From: Aurantiochytrium sp. KH105
Taxonomy: Eukaryota; Sar; Bigyra; Thraustochytrida; Thraustochytriidae
DNA length: 64,000 bases
NCBI GenBank assembly: GCA_003116975.1
Contig: BGKB01000137.1
Span: forward strand, 62,001-126,000
Reading direction: 5' to 3'
Below the pieces are notes generated by a model. That model was not told the DNA's origin, ran no database searches, and saw only the letters and a list, made by a program, of their open reading frames with translations. The translations under genes were made by a program, and so were the position numbers. Positions 39,998-48,998 of this stretch are shown one piece after another (positions within the stretch are counted from its first letter, which is position 1; each line of letters opens with the position of its first letter).

Positions 39998-42900
39998 ATG
40001 TCAACGGAGATTGAGGAGGGCAAGAATGACCAGACTATTCAAGACGAGGAGCTTGCAAGGCTCTCCGTGATCGTGCAGGTGTTCGGCGATGATGGCGAAG
40101 GGAATGTCGACGAAGTCTCGAGTGATGTCGGCGAAATCTCCGGAGAAGATGAAGGCGGGACGAAAGCAGTGTGGCGTGCAAGCGCTGCACAGCTACAATC
40201 GCCCGATGATGTCTCTGACCTTGTCAAGGACATTCGAGACAAAATCTCTGCCCGGCTCGTCGCAAAGCGGGAGGCCGCCTTTCGTGCAGCTTGCGAGCAG
40301 GTCGAGCTTGACTTCCCCATCCCAGACACAAACGGCAAGGATGGAAAAGTATCTGAGACGGCGTCAAAGGCTTCGATAACCAAGAAATCGGTGACCAAGA
40401 AGAAGAAAAAGAAAAAGAAAAAGAATCCTGTAGCCGAGGCGCAAAGGAAGCGACAGGAGGCTCTCGACGCTGTCCCCCGTCCACTGAAGCCCGTATTTGC
40501 CGTCAGAGGCCTTGCCTTCCCTGGTGCATTCGACGAGAAGCGAGCAAAAGAGGAAATCACACTTGAAAGCCCATGGGCGCTGGCCGCCTTGTACCAAGAA
40601 TGGAGAGCCGTGCATTCACAGCGTAAGGAGCTACTGACGATGCGAGCATTTCGCGACCTGCTCGATATTCTTGCACGGCATGGGACAATGACGGACACCA
40701 TCCTGTTTGAGGTCTTTCAGCTATTGCAAAACGAGTCTCTCGAAAGATTTGCGTGGGACCCGCTTTGTGCATTCATACGAACGCTCGCGAAGCGGCGGCC
40801 TTCACGGGCCGATTCCTATGAGGTCAATCGATACCTCGGTCTAGCAGCATGGGCAGTCGCAAGGCACGTTGACGCTTTGCGCGATTCGATATCAAAAGAA
40901 CGGAGCCCGATGACATCGATTGTCCCAGCGCTCAAGGCCGCGGACTCGCTCCGCTCCTCCAAGCCAACTACCGAAGCGTTATACTACGTGTGCGCCGCTG
41001 CTGCCTTGTCAAGCTTCGTTGAAGAAGACGAGTATTGTCGCAGCACGGAAGCTTTAGGCTGTTTTGCAGATCTGGGTCGTCGCGCAAACGATGGCGTGGT
41101 TCTCCTCGGGAGTTTGGTCATTCTGAACAACACTTTGGCCGCCTACATTAAGAGCGATAAGATTTCCGACGACGCGAAGCGGGCAATACTGACCAAAGTG
41201 ACGAATCATTTTGCGTCGCCGCAACTCATTGTGCACGATGTGGAAACAAAGGGCTCGTTGGCTCGAACAGATTTGTCAACCATTGTGCTCGCTAGCAGTG
41301 CGGTGACCAAGGCTTGCACCGATCTGCCTTTGCACGTCTCCGCAGATCTCTTGTGTCGAAGTGGGGCTTTGCGGCGTATTCTTGCGCTTGCAAACTGGGC
41401 GTACCAGGGACTGATAATATCTGCCGCAACGGCAGAAGGCGAAGAGGAGCAGCTCGAGGCCCTGGGAGACTTTGTCGTTCCTGGGTCTGCTGCGGTTCTG
41501 AGCAGCTATGTGACGCAACTCCGCAAAGTATGTTCTCTCGAGGACAAGGAAGTTGACTCACGGCCCACAATTGTACGAGTTGCCCTACTGCAAACGATCT
41601 TTCTCTTGAGCACTGCAGTGTGGAACATTCAGGATCAGATGGAGCTCACAGCACCAAACCAAGCCCTTTTTCTTGAGCTCGCAAAGCTGTTTTGCAAAAC
41701 TGCAAATATGGTGCGTCTTGAGTGGGTCGTCATTTCCGAGGCGAAGAATGCCGAGCGTGCGCTAAAAGCAAGAGCTGCCGAGGAAGCTGCCGAGCTAGCT
41801 GCGCTCCGCGCGCTCGAGACGGGTCAGCCAGCGCAAGGTAACGGCGCGGAAATGGACGACGATCCCGCGACATCTAGTGCCAACGGTGACGCATGCGAAA
41901 TTCACGTGGAGGAACACCCGCTCGAATGGATTCTTGGAGATACGGAGCGCTGTGCACTCGTTGGCCTTCGCTCTTTGCTCGAGGCCAGATACATCTCGGC
42001 AGAAGATATTGCCGAGCATTTGCTTCCTAACCATCTATCGCACATTGCAGCCTTTCTCGAGTGCATCACACCACAGGCTCGGCAATGCAGCATTGACGTC
42101 CTGAATCGCTTCCTCATTGCTTTCGAAGAGATGAAGGACGCAAAAAGGGCAAAGGCCCACCTTTGCGAAGTTACATCCGGCGTAGAACCCGTACTCGTCG
42201 TGGATACTTTGCTTGCGCATCCGAATGAGGACAACGTGGCCTTTTTGTTATGTCGAGTCATGAAGTACACTCCAGATGTAGCTGCAGCAGAAATTCTCAG
42301 CAACGTGCTGACACTCATTGACCATCGTACCATGTTCATCTCGGCGCACAAAGGCCGGCAAGAGGCTGCGGACCTCTTGATCGTGACGTATCTGCTTGAA
42401 GTTGTGCAGCACGCAGCAGAGTGCCCCTCGCGTAGACGTCTCATGGGCACATCTGAAGGAGGAAGCGCAGTCGAGGTCCTTTTAGCAAGTCTTTCGCGCT
42501 TGCTGGCGCTTCCAGGTCGCCCTTTTCATGTTCACGAATGCGTAGTGCACGTATGCATGGCCCTCACATTGATTCTTCAAGACGTGCAAAACGCAGAGAC
42601 GTTTGTCGACGCACGCGGCGTTCAAATGCTATGCGCTATGGTGGAAGAGTTCGCAAGCGCAAGCGCACACGTGCACCCCGGTCCCGAGAAGGCAAGCCAT
42701 TACGAAGTACTTATTCATGCACTCAAACTGTGGCGCGTGATTATTATGACCCGGTCCGTCCACTTTCAGCGTGCGACGCTCAGTGCCGAGGTGATGGATA
42801 CTCTCTTCACGACATGCTGCGCTCCGTATGAGGAAGATCTCCCGCAATATCTCAAGAGTGCTGCACAGTCAAAACGTCTTGCCGCCTCGATACTCGCGGC

Positions 42901-45289
42901 GCTACCTTTCAAACGGGAGGTTTCCGAGCCTGCCCTGATTGCAGTGGCGCGCAGATTCATTTGTCAGGACTATCGACAGTGTCTCTGCATTGCGGTCGAA
43001 CAGCAGTCCTTTGGCGCGCAGCTTTTTAGCCGCGTTGAGATTTCGGAAACGGGTCACGAGCTTCTTCGCCGCTCCAAGGTTGTCAAGTCTCTGGTACAGT
43101 TTGCATGCCACGAGGCCCCCGCCGACGCATCGCCTGCGGACCGCGCAAGCAACGATGCCCGGAAGCAGAGCGCTCTCATCGGACTTTTGTATCTGTGCGC
43201 AGAGGATGCCAAGACCCAGGTGTACGTTTGCACGACGGCCTTGTATCGACTCCTAAAATTGGCATGGACCTCACAGCAAGCGAATTTTCAACACGCGCTT
43301 GTCGGACGACTCTTGGAGCAGCTGGCTCTCAACAAGCTCAACAGAACGAAACTGTTCAAAGCAGAAATGCGCGCGCGCGCAGTCGCGCATCGAGCGCACG
43401 TTGGGCATTATGCAAGTGAGGAAGAAAAAGCGGCGTTCGACGCGATGACCAGTATGCGTAGAAATGAAGCGCGATCCCAAGAAAAAGAAGAACATCTGGA
43501 CGCCTACGATTCTTTCGAGGAGGCCTCGGCAGCAGGTGAGCTTCACGAGCTCATCCGGCTGCGTCACGAGTACTCGCAATGGCTCGACAAAGAAACTGGG
43601 AAGAAACCTAAAAAGTATGCTTTGAAACAGAAACTGAAAGTCGTGCCAGGAGCGGATGCAGGCTCTCCACGGCAGCAGCAGCAGCAGCAACATCAACAGC
43701 AACAGCAACAACAACAGCAGAACGGAAATCATGCTCGAAACAAGAGTCCGACGCGGATTCCAGCGCTTGAACGACCCGACGAGGGAAAATCACATCCGCC
43801 TCGCGAGACCCTTGAGAGCTCCAAGTTATGGGTCTTTAAAGATTCAATTCTGACACCGCAGGCTAATTTATCTTCTGTTGCCAGCAGCAATGGCAGGTCC
43901 CCGCGCGACACCCCCGTGGGAGGACTCTTCCAGGCGCTCAATCAGCCAATGAAGCTGTTGTGGACCAATCGGGGCATCGTGGAGGCGCTCGAGGTCTCAC
44001 GCGAAATACCGCTTCGAGAAGGAGCCCCGCTCGGAACGCTGAAGACAGACAAGCTTTGGCAGTTCAAAGAGTCTGCAGATCCTTTTCAAGCGCTCGTCTC
44101 ACGAATTCCCGTGCCCGCATATATCGCAGATATGGATGTCCCAGACCTTGCTTTTCTGCGAGAAGCGAGGGGTTCAATGCTCGCACCAACGCTTGCGGAA
44201 ATTAATGATCTGGACAATGAGGATGCGGCAAGTGCTGTCGTGAGCCCCGTCTCGCTCAAGTATTGGGTCCCGGGGATTTGCTGCCTTGGCGTGCCACCAC
44301 ATCCGGCAGCAGTGGTGCGCCCTCGCACAGGTTTTGGGGCAGAAAAGTGGGTTTCCCGCGTGAAGCAGCTCAAGTCATGGGATGTGGATGGAAGCCTTGT
44401 TCCTCTTCCCGTAGATTTGCGCGTGCGTGACATTGCAGCGATCTCCATTGTCGAGGAAGGACAGACAGCAGTTGCGGACGAGCCTGCCGCGACGCTAGAA
44501 ACCTTTCGTGACAAGCATTACGAAACCATCGTTAGAAACGCCTTGACGGGTGTAGACGTGGACTGCGCTTTGGATGCACTGTGCCCGCTTTTTCTATACT
44601 ATTCTGCAAGACCCACACTGGACGTGCGATCTCTGTTCGAGGACATTGGCCTCGAGCCATTGGCGAAGAAAGACACAACCCCCAAAACCTTGGCCTCCTT
44701 TTTAGATATCGTGCGATTGCGCCTCGAAAGTGGGACCAAGACTGCACAGAACATAGCGGACTCCTTGTGGTCCAAGTTCGGAGAGAAGGATCTCAACTTG
44801 CTCTTTGCTTGGGAAAGACAGAAAGCAAGGCTTGCGCCTATCCTTCGCGACCACTCTCCGTTGTTGCAAAGCATTGGGGGCCCGGGCAAGCTCTGTTCGG
44901 CGCTGGAAATGGCCGGTACAATCCCTGAGGAGGATTTGCAGCTCGCACGAGCTATGGCGTCGCCCTTTGCAGAGGTAGGAGTGGATGCGACCGCGGCCGT
45001 AGACATTGACGTTGATGTCGACGCTGCCATCGGTGTAGCACTTTGTTGGCTGGCTCCTGCATTGGTTAAAGAACCCATTCGCCTGTACGACGATGCGCAA
45101 ATTATTGCGCAAGAGGAGAAAAGGGCTGCTGCAAAACGCGGTCGACGAGCGCAAGAACAAGCACAAAGTGACCAAGACGACAAGGCGAAGGAAGAAGAGC
45201 AGAACGTCCCACTTATGCGCGCTCTGCGTCTTCTTCTGGCGCACTTGTATCAAGCACACAATCCGCAAATAGAAGACACGAGTGCGTAA
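39998..45289 (+). CDS. 1763-residue orphan, probably helical-repeat (armadillo/HEAT-like)
   Basis: I do not recognise this very large protein. The N-terminal 120 residues are acidic and disordered. A run of Lys at about 130-140 (KKKKKKKKKN) could be a nuclear or phospholipid-binding patch. From about 160 to 1180 the sequence is Leu/Ala/Val-rich with helix-turn-helix rhythm, as in armadillo or HEAT solenoids. A Gln/His-rich linker lies at about 1226-1240. After it come paired short motifs (KLWVFKDSI; KLWQFKESA) and a further helical region to the end, closing with a charged 50 residues. No catalytic motif is seen. ATG 39998 is the first ATG of the frame with non-repetitive sequence. Solenoid scaffold is inference. 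Confidence 0.8.
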   Translation: MSTEIEEGKNDQTIQDEELARLSVIVQVFGDDGEGNVDEVSSDVGEISGEDEGGTKAVWRASAAQLQSPDDVSDLVKDIRDKISARLVAKREAAFRAACEQVELDFPIPDTNGKDGKVSETASKASITKKSVTKKKKKKKKKNPVAEAQRKRQEALDAVPRPLKPVFAVRGLAFPGAFDEKRAKEEITLESPWALAALYQEWRAVHSQRKELLTMRAFRDLLDILARHGTMTDTILFEVFQLLQNESLERFAWDPLCAFIRTLAKRRPSRADSYEVNRYLGLAAWAVARHVDALRDSISKERSPMTSIVPALKAADSLRSSKPTTEALYYVCAAAALSSFVEEDEYCRSTEALGCFADLGRRANDGVVLLGSLVILNNTLAAYIKSDKISDDAKRAILTKVTNHFASPQLIVHDVETKGSLARTDLSTIVLASSAVTKACTDLPLHVSADLLCRSGALRRILALANWAYQGLIISAATAEGEEEQLEALGDFVVPGSAAVLSSYVTQLRKVCSLEDKEVDSRPTIVRVALLQTIFLLSTAVWNIQDQMELTAPNQALFLELAKLFCKTANMVRLEWVVISEAKNAERALKARAAEEAAELAALRALETGQPAQGNGAEMDDDPATSSANGDACEIHVEEHPLEWILGDTERCALVGLRSLLEARYISAEDIAEHLLPNHLSHIAAFLECITPQARQCSIDVLNRFLIAFEEMKDAKRAKAHLCEVTSGVEPVLVVDTLLAHPNEDNVAFLLCRVMKYTPDVAAAEILSNVLTLIDHRTMFISAHKGRQEAADLLIVTYLLEVVQHAAECPSRRRLMGTSEGGSAVEVLLASLSRLLALPGRPFHVHECVVHVCMALTLILQDVQNAETFVDARGVQMLCAMVEEFASASAHVHPGPEKASHYEVLIHALKLWRVIIMTRSVHFQRATLSAEVMDTLFTTCCAPYEEDLPQYLKSAAQSKRLAASILAALPFKREVSEPALIAVARRFICQDYRQCLCIAVEQQSFGAQLFSRVEISETGHELLRRSKVVKSLVQFACHEAPADASPADRASNDARKQSALIGLLYLCAEDAKTQVYVCTTALYRLLKLAWTSQQANFQHALVGRLLEQLALNKLNRTKLFKAEMRARAVAHRAHVGHYASEEEKAAFDAMTSMRRNEARSQEKEEHLDAYDSFEEASAAGELHELIRLRHEYSQWLDKETGKKPKKYALKQKLKVVPGADAGSPRQQQQQQHQQQQQQQQQNGNHARNKSPTRIPALERPDEGKSHPPRETLESSKLWVFKDSILTPQANLSSVASSNGRSPRDTPVGGLFQALNQPMKLLWTNRGIVEALEVSREIPLREGAPLGTLKTDKLWQFKESADPFQALVSRIPVPAYIADMDVPDLAFLREARGSMLAPTLAEINDLDNEDAASAVVSPVSLKYWVPGICCLGVPPHPAAVVRPRTGFGAEKWVSRVKQLKSWDVDGSLVPLPVDLRVRDIAAISIVEEGQTAVADEPAATLETFRDKHYETIVRNALTGVDVDCALDALCPLFLYYSARPTLDVRSLFEDIGLEPLAKKDTTPKTLASFLDIVRLRLESGTKTAQNIADSLWSKFGEKDLNLLFAWERQKARLAPILRDHSPLLQSIGGPGKLCSALEMAGTIPEEDLQLARAMASPFAEVGVDATAAVDIDVDVDAAIGVALCWLAPALVKEPIRLYDDAQIIAQEEKRAAAKRGRRAQEQAQSDQDDKAKEEEQNVPLMRALRLLLAHLYQAHNPQIEDTSA
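43676..43720 (+). repeat. CAG/CAA tract encoding Gln/His run
   Basis: This tract of CAG, CAA and CAT codons lies inside the large orphan gene and encodes about 15 Gln with one His. Confidence 0.85.
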
Positions 45290-47167
45290 AAGAGTGAGAG
45301 ACACACACAGAGAGAGGATGAGAATGTTCGTTCTCACGAAGCCCCATGAACAAAGTAGATAAAGCTTTGTCCACGGGGAAAGATGTCTTCGCGATGAACA
45401 AGTTTGATGTAGGGTAGTAGTCAAAATCCCGCGAGGTGAGAACAAAGCCTCGCAGAACTGAAAAACCACCCGGATTAGCGTGCCCCCGAGCTAGCTAGCT
45501 TGCTCGCTCGTTCGCTAGATCGTCAATTGGCCAGCCGATCAGTCAGCTAGTCTCCGGAAGAGTTTGCAAGCTCACGTCTCTCTCCAAGCTTGCACCATCT
45601 CGTGTGCCGATGCAGGGTCACCGCCTCGACAGAGAGCAGAAAGAATGTGCACGGAGCGAGGCGTGGCCGACGCGGAGCTTCACGTCGCAGCGACGTCGCG
45701 CAGAATCGCCTCATCAGCGAGGAGTCAGGATAGAAAGTTGATAAAGATAAGTTTACATTTTTGCTGCTCTCTCCAACTGCTAGCTGGATGGTCGAGTCGA
45801 GGACTGGCAGTCAGCCAGCCAACCAATCATTGATCACTGGTCGACGAGGCACCCAATTATAAATCTGGTGTCCTCGCAACTTTCTTGTCGCCGCTGCCGA
45901 AGAAGAATCCCTTTTCCCGCGGCGCCCACAAGGCTTTGACCAGACCCATTTTTGGAAAACTGACTGGGGCAGTCTAGCTGGCGCGGGCTTCCTCTCGACG
46001 TTTTCGTCCTTGTCTCAGTGGTCGATGGCGATGATTGACGTATTGCTTCCAAAGCCAAAGTCCACGCACAGGTTGGTCTCGCGCAAATTCTCTCGGTCGA
46101 TTGATGGGCTATCTTTTGCTTTGTATGGCAGCCTTCTCTGTGCGGAGCCCGAATACCATGGAGGCTTGCTGCTGCTGATAAGGGATCGGGCACTTTGCTT
46201 CGAATTAGCCCATGAAATATTTGACCGATGACAAATAGATGCTTCGACCCAAGCGCCCAATGCATAGTGTATATTACGACACAGACTCTCTAAACTCTCG
46301 CAGAGAAATGATGTTGGGGCTGGTGAGTCTCTCGCAGTCGCGCGGGGACGACACGACCAAGTGAAGCCTACAACAGATCTATAGACTAACTTCGTGTGGT
46401 TGGGCGTAGTCTTCTAACTTGCTTCATACCCACACCCTAGGAGTCAATACACAGTGGTTGTGATAAGACACCTGACCTGGCCTCAATCTGTGGTAGATGA
46501 TGAGGCGAGGCGCATGCACAACTTGAAGCAAGGGAGAGAAGACTCGCATGAAAGGAGATCGCACACTTCGAAATGAGGGATAGACAGCATGTAGCGAGAG
46601 TACAAACCGCAATGAAATTTTTCAATACTATTTTCCTATCGCAGACAGTACGAGACGGCACGGGACGGTACAGCCACGACACGACGCCTGGTTGGTGCTT
46701 GATGCACTGAATGATCCGAAGTCAATTTCTCGTTAGGCTGTTTCTAATTAAGGGCTTTGTCAAGGATGAAGCCAGATTGGGTCGTCGTGTCTTGGTACTT
46801 TAAAAATTGAAAAGTCATCAGACTAGATGACCAAGCGAGCTTGCGCAAGTCTCACACATTTTGAACGAACAAACGATCACATGAATAATATCATGTTTGC
46901 TTGGCCTTGTGATCGCGATGACTTGAGCGTATAAAGTATCTTGAGAAAATGCGCAAGCCCTGTGTCTATAACTGAACCATTTGAGACGGAAGTTTTCGTT
47001 CCGCTTGTCAATGTGAATGAATGCACGATTTCCTCGATTCGAACTTTAGGGCTCTAAGGCCTACACATTCAAGAATGAAAGATATTGCTGAACCCTGAAT
47101 CTTCGCGAGAGCATGTACAAAGCAAGATTAAAAACAAAATGTGCGGTCAACAGATACGACTGGAATT
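45290..47167. other. 1.9 kb gene-poor region
   Basis: This convergent gap is AT-richer than its neighbours. It contains a GCTAGCTAGCTTGCTCGCTCG tract (45489-45510) and small open frames on both strands around 45834-46265 with no convincing family. Candidate explanations are degenerate mobile-element remnants, long 3' UTRs or non-coding RNA. I see no terminal repeats or transposase motifs. Confidence 0.45.
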
Positions 47168-47785
47168 TTACCAGGGTTTTTGAATGTCGTGGAGGGGTCT
47201 CGTGCGTAGCACGTGCCCTGCGAGAGAGACCTCGTGGACGCGCGTGGATGACTTGTCCGCAACATGAAGATTATTAGAATGCGGGTGGTACTCGACGCGG
47301 CATGGACCATCAAAACTACTGCCCTTGAAGACTTGCAGCATTTGTCCTTTTTGCGAAAAGACGATGATGGTGTTCTTGGCCATGTCGCACACGAAGAGGC
47401 GACCGTCCGGGCTGCTAGCAACATCCCAGGGACGCTCGAGCTTACCGCCACTTACGGTACGAATCGGTCTGCCGTCATGGACACGAATAATCTGTACGCG
47501 GGCATTGCCAGTGTCTGCGACTGCGATCTCCGAGCGATTCAGGGCACACGAGCCTCGCGGTTCTTCAAAGTGTCCTGGAGCATTGCCACGTTCGCCGATA
47601 GGCCCAATATCAGTGCCATCGCAGAGGAAGACGCGTATTCGGTGCAGGCGAGTTTCTGAAACGACAGTAGTCCCGTCCTCGAGCGGCGTGGTGCCAAAGG
47701 GGAACTGGAAATCCGGCAGGCGCGACACGAGCTTGGCGTCCAGAGCCCTCTCCTCCGCAAGCTTTGGGGACACTTCCGTGGACAT
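47168..47785 (-). CDS. NHL-repeat beta-propeller protein
   Basis: This 205-residue protein is built of NHL-type repeats: GHFEEPRGSCAL...IAVADTGNARVQII, LERPWDVASSPDGRLFVCDMAKNTIIVF, FDGPCRVEYHPHSNNLHVADKSSTRV. Each has the 'P-x-G-V...L-x-V-A-D-x-x-N-x-R-I/V' pattern. About four blades are visible, fewer than the six of a closed propeller, so it may oligomerise or form part of a larger propeller, or further exons may be missed upstream. No RING or B-box is present. The start ATG 47785 is preferred to the in-frame TTG at 47818. Binding partner is unknown. Confidence 0.82.
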   Translation of the reverse strand: MSTEVSPKLAEERALDAKLVSRLPDFQFPFGTTPLEDGTTVVSETRLHRIRVFLCDGTDIGPIGERGNAPGHFEEPRGSCALNRSEIAVADTGNARVQIIRVHDGRPIRTVSGGKLERPWDVASSPDGRLFVCDMAKNTIIVFSQKGQMLQVFKGSSFDGPCRVEYHPHSNNLHVADKSSTRVHEVSLAGHVLRTRPLHDIQKPW

Positions 47786-48908
47786 GGTCGAGGCGCCAAG
47801 GCCCTTCCGGACTGTCAAGTTGACAAGGATCTATGTGCTCCTCTGCCTCCGCCCGCAAAGATCTCGCGATCGTCCGCGCCGGCGTCGCCGCGCCCTCCAG
47901 AAAAAAATAAAAAAAGGAAAGATGGGGGAATCATGTTCATCAATGGGGGTGTGTACGCAGCGCTGATACGGTGTGTACCGCACCGCTATTGCGATGGAGT
48001 CTCAGCAGCCGCTGGCATTCCCTCTCCTATAGGCCCACAACTCGTACGAATCACGTTAATTTGGGTCGCCGGAGCTTCTCGAGCTCCGCTCCACGTCAAC
48101 GGAAGACCCTCCAAATCCCTTGAGCTTGGGAAACCTGAGCGACGTACGAGAATCTCCTTTTCCAAGCGGAAGATTCGCTCGCTGGGGTCGGCCAAAAGCT
48201 CCCTCGCCAGGGACGGCGTGGGCCGCAGGGACTTGTTCGTTTTCCTCGTTCCTTTTGCCGCGCCAATTCTGAAGCTGTCGTCGCTCGGGACTCTGGCGCG
48301 TCCTGCCTCTCCCTCGCGCCTCTCCCTCGTTCGCGGTCCACACCGCTGCATTTGCCTGCCCGCCAACCTGCATTAGTTAGTCGCACTAGCGGGCAGCTGG
48401 CACATACATTTCCCCGCCGCGGTCGCAAGTGAACCTTTGGCTCGTGCTGCACTTGCGGCGACGGCGCGGCAAGTCGGGAATGGCACGGCCGCCAAGTGGA
48501 AAGAAAACGCGAAGGCAGCGAGAGCCGCTTTCATTCGCCGCTGCAGTCCCGAACGAACCTCGAGCGAACGACGCCAAGGACGCGACGCGCGGGCGCGCGC
48601 GCGGCAGGAGAGGGGAGAGCCCGCGCTACGCGCACGAGGTCTCGGCGCCGCGCCGCGCCGGACTGCAGGAGCCGGCGAGTGGCAGCGGCATCAATCGGCC
48701 CGGGGAGGCCAGATTTCCAGGTCGAGGAACTTGAACTCCGTCGTCGTGGGAGCGCGGCAACGGGCGTGCAGGCGAAAGCGCGGCGCAGAGCTCGACGCGT
48801 AGAGCGGGCGTGACTCCGCGCACGCGCGACCTTCTTCTACCTTCCGTCCGTCCGGCCGGCCGGCTCGCCGCGCGGCGGCGGTCGGGCCAGGCGGGGGAAA
48901 GTTTGAAG
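47786..48908. other. divergent promoter region with a weak minus-strand ORF
   Basis: This lies between the NHL gene (minus) and the PH-kinase gene (plus). A minus-strand frame at 47986-48351 contains a protein-like stretch (RIFRLEKEILVRRSG) but mostly Arg/Ser/Gly low complexity, so I did not call it. GC-rich CGCGGGCGCGCGCGCGGC runs occur near 48586-48604. Confidence 0.45.
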
Positions 48909-48966
48909 ATGGAGACAGCGGCCGTCTTGTCCTCCGAGTTCACGTCTTCACACGCGACTACCATCA

Positions 48967-48998
<32 letters not shown>

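Noticed and set aside
45834..46265. small ORFs suspected of being a transposon remnant
   Set aside because: No reverse-transcriptase, integrase or transposase motif and no terminal repeats; only short unrelated frames.
47986..48366. minus-strand frame upstream of the NHL gene
   Set aside because: A short protein-like stretch is embedded in Arg/Ser-rich sequence; no homology, no clear start.
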